Source: CAYWMP01 sp964459445 (GTDB taxonomy: Bacteria > Desulfobacterota > DSM-4660 > Desulfatiglandales > HGW-15). From it: DNA of 18,574 nucleotides. The notes beneath the pieces are model-generated. The model made no database searches. It was not told the DNA's origin and worked only from the letters and a program-made list of their open reading frames with translations. Location: NCBI GenBank assembly GCA_964459445.1, contig CAYWMP010000119.1, forward strand, positions 1 through 18,574, written 5' to 3'. Below are positions 7,321-15,359 of the stretch, in pieces. Made by a program: the position numbers and the translations under genes. The first letter of the stretch is position 1. Each line of letters opens with the position of its first letter.

Positions 7321-7379
7321 GCTTTCAACGATCAGCAAAAAATTACAAATGACAACCAATTAGGCTGAATGCTGAACGC
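7321..7379. repeat. Imperfect inverted repeat upstream of mrdA
   Basis: GCTTTCAACGATCAGC (7321-7336) and GCTGAATGCTGAACGC (7364-7379) are inverted copies with 12 of 16 positions matching, around a 27 bp A-rich centre. Together with the palindrome at 7238-7304 it fills most of the 209 bp gap between mreD and mrdA, in an operon whose first genes are packed closely. It resembles small non-coding repeat debris rather than a regulatory site, but this is inference. No gene is visible in the gap. Confidence 0.5.
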
Positions 7380-7411
7380 TCATCTTAGCAGGGAAAAGAG
7401 AGAGGTTTTTT

Positions 7412-9259
7412 TTGAGAAGCTCCAGTTTTGATTCAGTGACAATCGAGATTTACCACAAGCGTCTCAGGGTGGTAACCCTGTTGGTTGTCGGGATCTTTTC
7501 GTTATTGATTATGAGGCTGTGGTTACTTCAGATCGTGCAAGGTCCTGATTACCGTTTGAAATCAGAAGCTAATCGCATACACCTCCAGGATATACCACCC
7601 GTCAGGGGCATGATTTTTGATCGTCATGGTGAATTGCTGGTCGATAATCGGCCCTCATACGATATGTACATCATCCCGGAACGGGTTCAAAGCCAGTGGA
7701 ATCTTTTGGCGAATTTAAGGGCCCTCGCGGGCCTTAACCCCGAGGAGGTCCGGGAAACCCTGATCGGAGGTCTAAAGTCACGGCCATTCAAACCCGTTTT
7801 GATCAAAAAGAGCCTGACAAGAGATGAACTGGCAGTCATAGAGACAAATCTTTTCAATTTGCCCGGCATCATGATCCAAGTGAGCCCTCGTAGGCACTAT
7901 ATTTTTACTGATTTTGCATCTCATGTGATTGGTTATCTTGGCGAAATTAGCGAGGCTCAGCTCGCGAGCGGCGCATTTCCCGACAGCAAACCGGCGGATC
8001 TGATCGGCAAGGTCGGCGTCGAAGGACGTTGGCAAACAGACCTCAATGGACGCAGAGGAGGCGAACAGGTCGAGGTCGACGCAGCGGGCCGCAAACTGAG
8101 GGTACTTTCGAAGAGACCGCCCCTGCCCGGTATGAACCTCACACTCACGATAGACAAGAATCTTCAATTTGTGGCGGAAGAGGCTCTTAAAGGGAAAAAG
8201 GGCGCGGTTGTAGCAATGAATCCCATGAATGGCGAGATTCTCGCTTGTGCAAGCAGTCCCGCCTTTGACCCAAATGTTTTCATCGAAGGCATCGATAAAA
8301 CAGAGTGGAACCGAATGGTTTCGAGTAAAGACTACCCACTGCAAAACAGAGCCATTTCCGGTCAATACCCGCCCGGCTCTACATTTAAGATAGTAGTCGC
8401 CTTGGCTGCTCTTGAAGAAGGAGTTATCGAACCGGATAAGGAAATATTCTGTCCCGGCAGATATCACTTGGGAAGACACGTATTCCGCTGTTGGAAAAAA
8501 GGCGGTCATGGAAAGGTGGATCTCCATAAGGCCTTGGTTGAATCCTGCGATGTCTATTTTTATACGGTGGGTAAACGTCTTGGCGTTGATCGGATTGCAC
8601 AGTATGCAATGATGTTGGGATTGGGACGGAAGACGAGGTTTGATCTTGATTTTGAAAGGCCGGGTCTCATACCAACGAGCCAATGGAAGCTGAAGAGATG
8701 GGGCGTGCCGTGGCAGGCGGGTGAGACCATTTCCACCTCCATCGGCCAGAGCTTTGTTCTCGCTACGCCTATTCAAATGGCACGATTAATCGCGGCTGTG
8801 TTTAATGGCGGGTATCTCTTTCAACCAAAGATAATAAAGCACGTTGGAAAAGATCATAGGGAGACCTATAAATTTTCTCCGAAAGTGGTGGGTCGCGTGG
8901 CAGCTAAACCTGAAAACCTTGAATTGATCAAGAATGCTCTGGTGGGTGTCGTCAACCAGAAGGGCGGCACGGCCTATTATCGGGCCAGAATCAAGGGTGT
9001 GAGCGTAGCCGGAAAGACCGGGACCTCACAGGTGGTCAATCTTGAAGCGCAAAAAAACTCCAAAAACGGGGGTAAAATCCCCATGGAGTTCAGGGATCAC
9101 GCATGGTTCGTCGCCATTGCGCCGGCGGACAAACCGGCTTTGGCCGTGGCCGTCTTGGTAGAGCATGGGGAACACGGCAGCAGCGCGGCCGCCCCGGTTG
9201 CCAAGCAGATGATAGAGGCCTATTTGGGGAAAAAGAAAAAAGCAAAAAAAGAGGGCTAA
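7412..9259 (+). CDS. mrdA: Penicillin-binding protein 2, elongasome transpeptidase (MrdA)
   Basis: PBP2 is the class B transpeptidase that cross-links new peptidoglycan during elongation, in complex with RodA. The 615-residue product has one N-terminal membrane anchor (about 18-40), the PBP dimerisation/pedestal region (IPPVRGMIFDRHGELLVDN at 61-79 onward), and the transpeptidase domain with STFK (323-326, catalytic Ser323), SCD (378-380) and KTGTSQ (535-540). It ends in a Lys-rich tail. The start is TTG 7412, seven or so bases after GAGAGAGG; a GTG at 7437 is an alternative that shortens the cytoplasmic tail by eight or nine residues. It follows the repeat-filled gap after mreD and precedes rodA by 89 bp. 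It is likely transcribed from upstream mre promoters, though a local promoter cannot be excluded. Confidence 0.96.
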   Translation: MRSSSFDSVTIEIYHKRLRVVTLLVVGIFSLLIMRLWLLQIVQGPDYRLKSEANRIHLQDIPPVRGMIFDRHGELLVDNRPSYDMYIIPERVQSQWNLLANLRALAGLNPEEVRETLIGGLKSRPFKPVLIKKSLTRDELAVIETNLFNLPGIMIQVSPRRHYIFTDFASHVIGYLGEISEAQLASGAFPDSKPADLIGKVGVEGRWQTDLNGRRGGEQVEVDAAGRKLRVLSKRPPLPGMNLTLTIDKNLQFVAEEALKGKKGAVVAMNPMNGEILACASSPAFDPNVFIEGIDKTEWNRMVSSKDYPLQNRAISGQYPPGSTFKIVVALAALEEGVIEPDKEIFCPGRYHLGRHVFRCWKKGGHGKVDLHKALVESCDVYFYTVGKRLGVDRIAQYAMMLGLGRKTRFDLDFERPGLIPTSQWKLKRWGVPWQAGETISTSIGQSFVLATPIQMARLIAAVFNGGYLFQPKIIKHVGKDHRETYKFSPKVVGRVAAKPENLELIKNALVGVVNQKGGTAYYRARIKGVSVAGKTGTSQVVNLEAQKNSKNGGKIPMEFRDHAWFVAIAPADKPALAVAVLVEHGEHGSSAAAPVAKQMIEAYLGKKKKAKKEG

Positions 9260-9348
9260 AGCAACCTAAAATGGTTAATGCGGGAATTAAGAATGAACCT
9301 TTTGACCTTGGCATTTTTTGTCATTTCAAAAGGGGTGGGTGAGAGCCA

Positions 9349-10452
9349 ATGTTTGACCGAAGACTTATTCAGAATTTTGATTGGGTGTTGTTGCTGGTAC
9401 TCGTAGGGATTGCCGCCATCAGCGTGCTGAATCTTTACAGTGCTACTTACCCTATTCGGGATGCGGGGGGCTCACAGATCTTTTTCAAACAGATTTATTG
9501 GTTCATCCTTGGATTCGGCGTCCTTTTTCTGATGACCACCTTCGATTATTACACATTGGAGCGGTTTGCCTACCCTGCATACTTTTTTTCAATCGGATTA
9601 CTGGTCCTCGTACTTATCATCGGTGACGTGCATTCCGGTTCCCAGAGGTGGCTCAGTTTCGGCGGCATTTCCTTCCAGCCTTCGGAACTTGCCAAAATCA
9701 CCGTCGTCATCACCCTCGCAAAGTTTTTTACACAGAGGGGGCAGGTCCACGAATACCGCTTAAGGGATTTATGGCAGCCCTTCCTCATTATTGCCGTCCC
9801 CTGCGCCCTGATCATGAAAGAGCCTGATCTGGGCACGGCGTTGAGCCTCGTTGTTGTCTCCTTTTCCATCATTCTATTCGTTAAGATCAGGTGGACATCG
9901 CTCATCATATTGGGGGGCACGTTTTTGTCCGCCGTACCCTTCATCTGGTTCACCCTAAAGGAATACCAACAGAGGCGAATACTGACTTTTTTGAGGCCCG
10001 ATATGGATCCTCTGGGCGCTGGTTATCATATCAACCAATCCAAGATCGCCATCGGCTCCGGATTGATATGGGGAAAGGGCTATCTTAAAGGAACACAGAC
10101 ACGGCTCCATTTTTTGCCCGAGCAGCATACGGATTTCGCCTTTTCCGTGTTGGCGGAAGAATGGGGTTTTATGGGTTCGGCGTTTTTTCTCTTGCTCTAC
10201 CTTGTCCTCTTGCTTTGGGGGATCAACATTGCGAAAAGCTCCAAGGACAAGTTCGGATTTATTATCGCCCTTGGCGTGACCTCTGTCGTCTTTTGGCAAA
10301 TCATCGTTAATGTCTGCATGGTTACGGGATTGCTCCCGGTTGTCGGCATCCCCCTGGTCTTGCTCACCTATGGCGGTTCATCCATACTTGCCACCATGGC
10401 CAGTATGGGGTTGCTTATGAATATCAGCATGAGACGATTTATGTTTCAATAG
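9349..10452 (+). CDS. rodA: SEDS peptidoglycan glycosyltransferase RodA
   Basis: RodA polymerises lipid II into glycan strands and pairs with PBP2. The 367-residue product is a typical SEDS protein with about ten membrane helices. Family marks include SGSQRWLSFGGISFQPSELAKI (96-117), KEPDLGTA (157-164), and LHFLPEQHTDFAFSVLAEEWG (253-273), in which Asp262 occupies the position of the essential SEDS aspartate; the C-terminal PVVGIPLVLLTYGGSS is the FtsW/RodA/SpoVE signature. The ATG at 9349 follows a G-rich GGGTGAGAG site. It is the last gene of the mre operon; 89 bp separate it from mrdA and 373 bp from the bactofilin gene. Context with mrdA marks it as RodA rather than FtsW. Confidence 0.96.
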   Translation: MFDRRLIQNFDWVLLLVLVGIAAISVLNLYSATYPIRDAGGSQIFFKQIYWFILGFGVLFLMTTFDYYTLERFAYPAYFFSIGLLVLVLIIGDVHSGSQRWLSFGGISFQPSELAKITVVITLAKFFTQRGQVHEYRLRDLWQPFLIIAVPCALIMKEPDLGTALSLVVVSFSIILFVKIRWTSLIILGGTFLSAVPFIWFTLKEYQQRRILTFLRPDMDPLGAGYHINQSKIAIGSGLIWGKGYLKGTQTRLHFLPEQHTDFAFSVLAEEWGFMGSAFFLLLYLVLLLWGINIAKSSKDKFGFIIALGVTSVVFWQIIVNVCMVTGLLPVVGIPLVLLTYGGSSILATMASMGLLMNISMRRFMFQ

Positions 10453-10612
10453 CCTGCTTCTCTGACGGTCGCATCCCGGTATCCAATAAGTCGGGTTCAC
10501 CACCCACAAAGGTAGTTGCACGCGTTCACGAAGCGCAAGCGTCTGACAGGGCGGGAAGAAGTGAAATGGCATTTTCATAAGCACTTTCAAAATCGAAATA
10601 GTTTTGATCACT

Positions 10613-10651
10613 GGTATTTGGAATTTATGTGTAATTTGGTGCCTGGAATTT
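10613..10651. repeat. Two-copy direct repeat GGT-N3-TGGAATTT after rodA
   Basis: GGTATTTGGAATTT (10613-10626) and GGTGCCTGGAATTT (10638-10651) are spaced 25 bp start to start. They lie in the gene-free stretch between rodA and the bactofilin gene (10453-10825). An open frame crosses it, but its product has no family features and the frame looks like chance. The rest of the 373 bp gap shows a weak terminator-like hairpin and a possible bactofilin promoter, and nothing else I can support. Confidence 0.4.
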
Positions 10652-10664
10652 GCGATTTTAGAAA

Positions 10665-10701
10665 CTCAGGGGAAGGTACAAATGGTTTTCCCCGAGATTT
10701 T
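10665..10701 (+). terminator. Weak terminator-like hairpin after rodA
   Basis: GGGGAA and TTCCCC pair, extended by CTC/GAG past one bulged A (10665-10696), followed by ATTTT. The loop is about 13 bases and the T-run is short, so termination may be partial or absent. It lies about 215 bp after the rodA stop and ahead of a possible bactofilin promoter. Confidence 0.3.
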
Positions 10702-10763
10702 ATAAAAGTTGTGCTCGGTCTTTATAAGACCTCTAAGTTCTTATGAATTTTGTGGGAATTTTC

Positions 10764-10792
10764 TTGCATTGAAAAAACCTATATGGTAGACG
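10764..10792 (+). promoter_or_regulatory. Possible promoter of the bactofilin gene
   Basis: TTGCAT (10764-10769) is followed after 17 bp by TAGACG (10787-10792), which is preceded by TGG as in an extended -10 element. The -10 box has only 3 of 6 consensus matches. It would give a leader of about 27 bases before the ATG at 10826, including the G-rich ribosome site. Tentative. Confidence 0.3.
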
Positions 10793-10825
10793 GGGGTCGC
10801 TTGTTACTCCCTGGGGGGAATACCT

Positions 10826-11194
10826 ATGAAAAAAAGGGATGAGATAAACGCATTTCTTGGAAAGAATACGGAATTTGAAGGTAAGCTCAGTTTTAGGGGA
10901 ACCGTTCGCATTGATGGTCACTTCAAGGGTGAGATCCTCACAGAGGGGACGCTCATTGTCGGCCAGGCCGCCCATATCCAATCCGATGTCCAAACTGCCC
11001 ATATCATCATCAGTGGGGAATTTCATGGGAACATCGTCGCGAGCAAAAGAATAGAGATTCATGCCCCCGGAAAGGTATTCGGAAACATCCAGGCGCCGGT
11101 GATCATTATCGATGAGGGTGTTCTTTTTGAAGGAAGGTGTCGGATGCAAGATATCGAAAACACAAAAGATAAGAAACTGGCCGTCGCAAAATAG
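10826..11194 (+). CDS. Bactofilin family cytoskeletal protein
   Basis: Bactofilins polymerise without nucleotides into membrane-associated filaments and scaffold localised wall synthesis or other polar functions. The 122-residue product is a typical short bactofilin: a brief N-terminal tail (MKKRDEINAFLGKNTEFEGKL), then about 90 residues of regularly spaced Gly/Ile/Val turns of the right-handed beta-helix (GTVRIDGHFKGEI, GTLIVGQAAHIQ, AHIIISGEFHGNIVA, RIEIHAPGKVFGNI), and a charged C-terminal tail. The start ATG at 10826 follows GGGGGGAA. It sits between the elongasome operon and the ATP synthase operon, with its own gaps on both sides (373 bp and 127 bp), so it may be a single-gene unit or read through into atp. 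A cell-shape role is likely from its family and its neighbours, but unproven. Confidence 0.93.
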   Translation: MKKRDEINAFLGKNTEFEGKLSFRGTVRIDGHFKGEILTEGTLIVGQAAHIQSDVQTAHIIISGEFHGNIVASKRIEIHAPGKVFGNIQAPVIIIDEGVLFEGRCRMQDIENTKDKKLAVAK

Positions 11195-11244
11195 CTTGCC
11201 ATTTAATCACTTCAAAAATTTCGATTTAACCCAATAAAAAAGTT

Positions 11245-11273
11245 TTGACAAGAGATGTTTTTTTTTGTAAAAG
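11245..11273 (+). promoter_or_regulatory. Probable sigma70 promoter of the atp operon
   Basis: A perfect TTGACA (11245-11250), a 17 bp spacer containing a run of T, and TAAAAG (11268-11273, 4 of 6 matches) lie 48 bp ahead of atpF'. The predicted start near 11280 gives a leader of about 40 bases with an AAGGGG ribosome site. It is one of the two clearest promoters in the window. Confidence 0.65.
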
Positions 11274-11321
11274 GCGTAACCGCTTGAAACATATTTCACA
11301 AACAAGGGGTATTTAGCCACC

Positions 11322-11747
11322 ATGCTGGACATAAACTATACGCTATTTATTCAAATCGCCAACTTCCTCTTCCTCTTATTTATCCTCAACATCCTTCTTT
11401 TTAAACCTATCCGAAAAATATTGGGTGAAAGATCCCATGAAATGGGCTCCTATGAGGGCCAGATTGGGGATTTCCGCGGCAAATCCGACCAATATGAAAA
11501 GGAACTCCAGGAAAATATGGTCGGGGCAAGAAAGGAAGGTTTCCAGGAAAAGGAAGGCCTCAAAAACGAAGGCCTAGGTACAGAGAAGGAATTGTTGCAG
11601 GAGGCGACTTCCGCGGCCGGTGAAAAGATCGGGAAGGCAAAGCAGGACATTGAGAGCAAGGCTGGGGATGCCCGCGCTACTTTGGAAAACGAGGTCGCCG
11701 CTTTTTCGAAGGAACTGGCTGAGAAGATTCTTGGGAGGAGCATTTAA
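11322..11747 (+). CDS. atpF': F-type ATP synthase subunit b' (AtpF')
   Basis: Subunit b' pairs with b to form the heterodimeric peripheral stalk that holds F1 against F0. The 141-residue product has one N-terminal membrane helix (about 8-28, FIQIANFLFLLFILNILLF) followed by a long, highly charged helix from KPIRKILGER to the end, with the typical FKPIRKIL membrane exit and the C-terminal ELAEKILGR that contacts delta. The ATG follows AAGGGG about ten bases upstream. Its stop overlaps the next start in a TAATG, so b' and b are translationally coupled. A b'/b pair is typical of deltaproteobacteria, cyanobacteria and purple bacteria and not of enterobacteria, which have one b gene. Confidence 0.93.
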   Translation: MLDINYTLFIQIANFLFLLFILNILLFKPIRKILGERSHEMGSYEGQIGDFRGKSDQYEKELQENMVGARKEGFQEKEGLKNEGLGTEKELLQEATSAAGEKIGKAKQDIESKAGDARATLENEVAAFSKELAEKILGRSI

Positions 11748-12343
11748 TGGGGAGATTCCGAAGCAAAATAAAGGTTCACATGATAGTCTTGGCGGTTCTG
11801 GCGGTCATTGCCTTTATGCCGGACGGATTTGCCCTGGCCGCCGGCGGAGCCGACAGGAGTGCTGATCTAAAAGATCTCCTATACCGTTTTATGAATTTTG
11901 CACTTATGGTCATCATACTGGTGTGGGTGATCAAAAAGGCCAATGTAAAGGCCCTTTTCGCCGCCCGAACAGAAGAGATCAAAGAAAAGCTCGAACAACT
12001 GAAAAAAGATAAGGAAGAATCCGAGTCCAAATATAGAGAGATTGAAAAGAAGCTCAGGGAATTTGAGGCGCAACGATCAGATATTATTGAGGATTTTAAG
12101 AAGGAAGGTCTGGCTGAGAAGGGGAAAATTATTGCAGAGGCCAAAACCAAAGCGAGTCAGATCCTTGAGCAGTCAGAAATGACTATCGCGCAGGAACTCC
12201 AAGCAGCCAAAGATCGCCTTAAAGAAGAGGTGGTGAATCTGGCCGCACAAAAGGCGGGAGAGATCATCGCCAACAATATCACGGAGCAAGATCAGGACCA
12301 TCTGGTAGATGATTTCATAGAAAGGGTAGGGGAAGTACATTGA
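11747..12343 (+). CDS. atpF: F-type ATP synthase subunit b (AtpF)
   Basis: This is the second stalk subunit. The 198-residue product is longer than enterobacterial b (156). It begins with a basic-hydrophobic segment that looks like a signal sequence (about 9-32, VHMIVLAVLAVIAFMPDGFALAAGG), then the true membrane helix (about 48-63, FALMVIILVWVIKKA) and a long coiled-coil stalk (about 70-190) ending in a delta-binding tail. Long b subunits with such a leader are known in deltaproteobacteria; whether the leader is cleaved here cannot be told. The ATG overlaps the b' stop by one base and the stop overlaps the atpH start by four bases, so the region is tightly coupled. Confidence 0.93.
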   Translation: MGRFRSKIKVHMIVLAVLAVIAFMPDGFALAAGGADRSADLKDLLYRFMNFALMVIILVWVIKKANVKALFAARTEEIKEKLEQLKKDKEESESKYREIEKKLREFEAQRSDIIEDFKKEGLAEKGKIIAEAKTKASQILEQSEMTIAQELQAAKDRLKEEVVNLAAQKAGEIIANNITEQDQDHLVDDFIERVGEVH

Positions 12344-12891
12344 TCGGGTCAAAAGTTGCCAAAAGATACGCCAAGGCCCTGCTGAGCATAGGGCAAGAGA
12401 ACGGCCAGTTCGAACAATACGGCAGGGATCTGAAGGAATTCACCGATTTTTGCAAAGCCAACGGGGAATTTGGACAAGTCATCTCCAACCAGGTCTTTCC
12501 TGCAGAGGAGCGCAAAAGGGTACTCCAGGTTATCTTGGATAGGAGTGCGTTTTCAGCCGTGATAAAGAATTTTTTGAATCTGCTTCTGGATAAAAACAGA
12601 ATTGGCGCCATCCTGGATATTACGGCCAATTATGAAAAATTGATGGATGAAATTTCCAATATTGCCAGGGCTGAAATTATTACGCCCAAACCGCTTAAAG
12701 ACGATGCAAGGACACGATTGGAGAAGGCCTTGGGCGATCTCACGTCCAAGAAAATAAAGGCGGATATAGTAGAAGATAAAAGCCTCGTAGGGGGCATTGT
12801 GGTTAGAATTGGGGATTTGGTATTGGATGGGAGCATTAAAGCCCTACTCGAGGGCCTAAAAGAATCATTAAGAAGGGGTGAGTACAGCTAA
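12340..12891 (+). CDS. atpH: F-type ATP synthase subunit delta (AtpH)
   Basis: Delta (the OSCP homologue) joins the peripheral stalk to the top of the F1 hexamer. The 183-residue product matches the family's length, opening with VAKRYAKALLSIG and ending with the conserved GGIVVRIGDLVLDGSIKALLEGL (about 152-174). It starts at TTG 12340, overlapping the atpF TGA by four bases, with a GGGGAAG ribosome site just upstream; no ATG or GTG suits the conserved N-terminus. Its stop overlaps the atpA ATG by one base. Position between b and alpha is the standard order. Confidence 0.95.
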   Translation: MIGSKVAKRYAKALLSIGQENGQFEQYGRDLKEFTDFCKANGEFGQVISNQVFPAEERKRVLQVILDRSAFSAVIKNFLNLLLDKNRIGAILDITANYEKLMDEISNIARAEIITPKPLKDDARTRLEKALGDLTSKKIKADIVEDKSLVGGIVVRIGDLVLDGSIKALLEGLKESLRRGEYS

Positions 12892-14405
12892 TGGAAATAA
12901 GAGCAGAAGAAATCAGTCAGGTTATCAGGGGCCAGATTAAGGACTACGAAAAGAAGGTTGAAATGAGTGAAACCGGCACCATCCTGTCGGTTGGAGACGG
13001 CGTAGCTCGCGTCTATGGCGTAGAAAAGGCCATGGCCATGGAAATGCTGGAATTGCCGGGGGGTATCTTTGGCCTCTGCCTCAATCTGGAAGAGGATAAC
13101 GTCGGTGTGGCCATTATGGGCGACGACACCAAAATCAAAGAAGGCGACTCGGTCAAACGAACGGGAAGAATCGCTGAAATGCCCGTGGGCGATGCGGTGC
13201 TTGGGCGGGTGATCGATGCGGTGGGGGATCCGATAGACGGAAAAGGACCTATTGACACCACCGAATATAGCAGAATTGAAATGGTCGCCCCAGGAGTCAT
13301 CGCCCGTCAGCCAGTTAAGGAACCCATGTATACGGGAAGCAAATCCATTGATGCCATGACGCCGATTGGACGGGGCCAACGAGAATTGATCATCGGCGAC
13401 CGGCAGATCGGAAAAACCGCGCTTTGTGTGGATGCCATAATCCGACAAAAGGAAACCGATATCTATTGTATCTACGTGGCAGTGGGCCAGAAGAAATCCA
13501 CAGTCGCTCAGGTGGTCGACGTGCTTGAGCGAAATGGCGCCATGGAATATACAACCGTTGTCTCCGCCTGCGCGAGCGATCCGGCCACACAGCAGTTCAT
13601 CGCTCCCTATTCGGGCTGCGCCATTGGCGAATACTACAGGGACAACGGTAAGCACGCGCTCATTATATTCGACGATCTCTCAAAACAGGCCACAGCATAC
13701 CGGCAGGTTTCCCTCCTGCTCAGAAGGCCGCCCGGGCGTGAGGCATTTCCCGGAGATATTTTCTACAACCACTCAAGATTATTGGAGCGGGCAGCCAAAT
13801 TGAATGACGATCTCGGGGGCGGCTCTTTGACGGCTTTGCCCATCATCGAGACCCAGGCCGGTGACGTTTCTGCCTATATTCCCACGAACGTGATATCCAT
13901 TACAGACGGCCAGGTGTACCTGGAGCCCAATCTCTTCTTCTCAGGGGTGAGACCCGCGATCAATGTAGGGCTGTCCGTTTCCCGCGTTGGCGGTTCTGCT
14001 CAGACCAAGGCCATGAGAAAGGTCGCAGGAAGTCTTAAGCTCGATATGGCCCAGTTTCGCGAACTAGAGGCCTTTGCCCAATTCGGAAGTGACCTGGACA
14101 AGGCCACCCAACAGCAGCTCAATCGAGGATATAGACTAGTCGAGGTCCTGAAACAGGCCCAATATGAGCCCATGTCGGCTGAAAACGAGATCACGATTTT
14201 GTTTGCAGGGGCCAATGGCTATCTCGATGATTGGCCAGTGGAATCAGCCAAGGACTACGAGAAGCAGATGCTGGAATATATGGGAAGCAAGCATTCCGAT
14301 CTCCTTAGCGAGATCAGAGAGAAGGCTGATATCAGCGACGAACTGGAGGGAAAACTGAAAGGGGCTCTAGATGAGTTCAAAAACGTTTTCCAGCCTGCCA
14401 GCTAG
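12891..14405 (+). CDS. atpA: F-type ATP synthase subunit alpha (AtpA)
   Basis: Alpha forms the F1 hexamer with beta, binds non-catalytic nucleotide and supplies an arginine finger to the catalytic site. The 504-residue product has the standard length and motifs: N-terminal beta barrel (to about 95), P-loop GDRQIGKT (169-176), Walker B LIIFDD (around 257-262), the catch/VISIT region (334-338) and the arginine finger in SVSRVGG (Arg365). The P-loop has Ile where many homologues have Thr (GDRQTGKT), a tolerated variant. It overlaps atpH by one base (TAATG) and precedes atpG by 25 bp. Confidence 0.98.
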   Translation: MEIRAEEISQVIRGQIKDYEKKVEMSETGTILSVGDGVARVYGVEKAMAMEMLELPGGIFGLCLNLEEDNVGVAIMGDDTKIKEGDSVKRTGRIAEMPVGDAVLGRVIDAVGDPIDGKGPIDTTEYSRIEMVAPGVIARQPVKEPMYTGSKSIDAMTPIGRGQRELIIGDRQIGKTALCVDAIIRQKETDIYCIYVAVGQKKSTVAQVVDVLERNGAMEYTTVVSACASDPATQQFIAPYSGCAIGEYYRDNGKHALIIFDDLSKQATAYRQVSLLLRRPPGREAFPGDIFYNHSRLLERAAKLNDDLGGGSLTALPIIETQAGDVSAYIPTNVISITDGQVYLEPNLFFSGVRPAINVGLSVSRVGGSAQTKAMRKVAGSLKLDMAQFRELEAFAQFGSDLDKATQQQLNRGYRLVEVLKQAQYEPMSAENEITILFAGANGYLDDWPVESAKDYEKQMLEYMGSKHSDLLSEIREKADISDELEGKLKGALDEFKNVFQPAS

Positions 14406-14430
14406 AATAACCCACAGAAAGAAGTAATCA

Positions 14431-15300
14431 ATGGCTACGCTTAGAGACATACTGAGAAAAATCGGTGCTGTTAAGAAAACACGGCAGATCACCCGGGCCA
14501 TGAATATGGTGGCGGCTGCCAGATTGCGCAGCACCCAGGGCAAGATGGAAGATTTTGAGCCCTATGCCCGAAAATTTGCCGAAGTCCTTGAAAATCTGGC
14601 CAGCCGCATCGATCCCGAGATTCATCCTCTGCTCGTGAAAAAGGAAGAGGTAAAGAAAACGGAGTTGCTTCATTTCACGTCTGACAGGGGTCTGTGCGGC
14701 AGTTTCAATATGAATCTCATTAATCTAGGGGAGAAATGGGTCAAGGATCAGCAGGCCAGGGATGTGGATTACAGCCTAACCCTCATCGGGAGAAGAGGCA
14801 GGGATTTTTTTCGGAGGAGGGACTTTAATATTACATCGAGCCAAATAGGGATCTATGGGAAGGTTGATATTGCCCTGGTCAATCAAATAGGAAAAGAACT
14901 CATTGACAGGTATCTGGCGGATGAGATCGATGAAGTCTACATGGCCTATTCGCGTTTCATCAGTATTGTGAAACAGGAACCCACGATCGTAAAACTCATT
15001 CCCATAGAACCACCCCAAGCCGACGATGAGGCTGGGGCCCTGGCCGAATATCTCTGTGAACCCAGCGCCGAAGAACTTTTGATAGAACTGTTACCAAAGC
15101 ATATCAGCGTACAAATATTTAATGCGTTCCTGCAGAATGAAGTCAGTGAGAATGCCGCGCGCATGGCTGCCATGGACAATGCAACCAAAAACTGCTCTGA
15201 GATGATAGACAATCTTACACTGGTCTACAACAAGGCGCGACAGGCGGCTATTACCGCAGAGTTGATGGATATTGTAGGCGGTGCGGAGGCACTCAAGTAG
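14431..15300 (+). CDS. atpG: F-type ATP synthase subunit gamma (AtpG)
   Basis: Gamma is the central rotor shaft whose long N- and C-terminal helices form a coiled coil inside the F1 hexamer. The 289-residue product has the expected length and the conserved ends: KKTRQITRAMNMVAAARLR (about 16-34), the mid-domain TSDRGLCGSFN (about 87-97), and the C-terminal AARMAAMDNATKNCSEMIDNLTLVYNKARQAAITAELMDIVGGAEAL. It follows atpA by 25 bp, with an AGAAAGAAG-type ribosome site, and precedes atpD by 59 bp. No regulatory insertion of the chloroplast type is seen. Confidence 0.97.
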   Translation: MATLRDILRKIGAVKKTRQITRAMNMVAAARLRSTQGKMEDFEPYARKFAEVLENLASRIDPEIHPLLVKKEEVKKTELLHFTSDRGLCGSFNMNLINLGEKWVKDQQARDVDYSLTLIGRRGRDFFRRRDFNITSSQIGIYGKVDIALVNQIGKELIDRYLADEIDEVYMAYSRFISIVKQEPTIVKLIPIEPPQADDEAGALAEYLCEPSAEELLIELLPKHISVQIFNAFLQNEVSENAARMAAMDNATKNCSEMIDNLTLVYNKARQAAITAELMDIVGGAEALK

Positions 15301-15359
15301 AGCCCGATCCGTAACGTGCTTTTTCGAAATTCAGACACATAGGAGGTCTTGGTTATATT

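Noticed and set aside
7778..8776. Long 332-codon open frame on the minus strand
   Set aside because: It is antisense to the transpeptidase-coding part of mrdA; the product is His/Cys/Arg-rich without domains, as expected from the complement of a real gene.
9270..9341. 23-codon frame between mrdA and rodA
   Set aside because: No ribosome site and no features; it is the tail of a frame that is antisense-free but out of frame with mrdA, most likely chance.
10516..10746. 76-codon plus-strand frame between rodA and the bactofilin gene
   Set aside because: It runs through the GGT-N3-TGGAATTT repeats, has no good ribosome site and no recognisable domain; it looks like chance translation of repeat DNA.
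12888..13655. 255-codon open frame on the minus strand opposite atpA
   Set aside because: Complement of a highly conserved gene; composition (many His, Asp, Phe) is that of a shadow frame.
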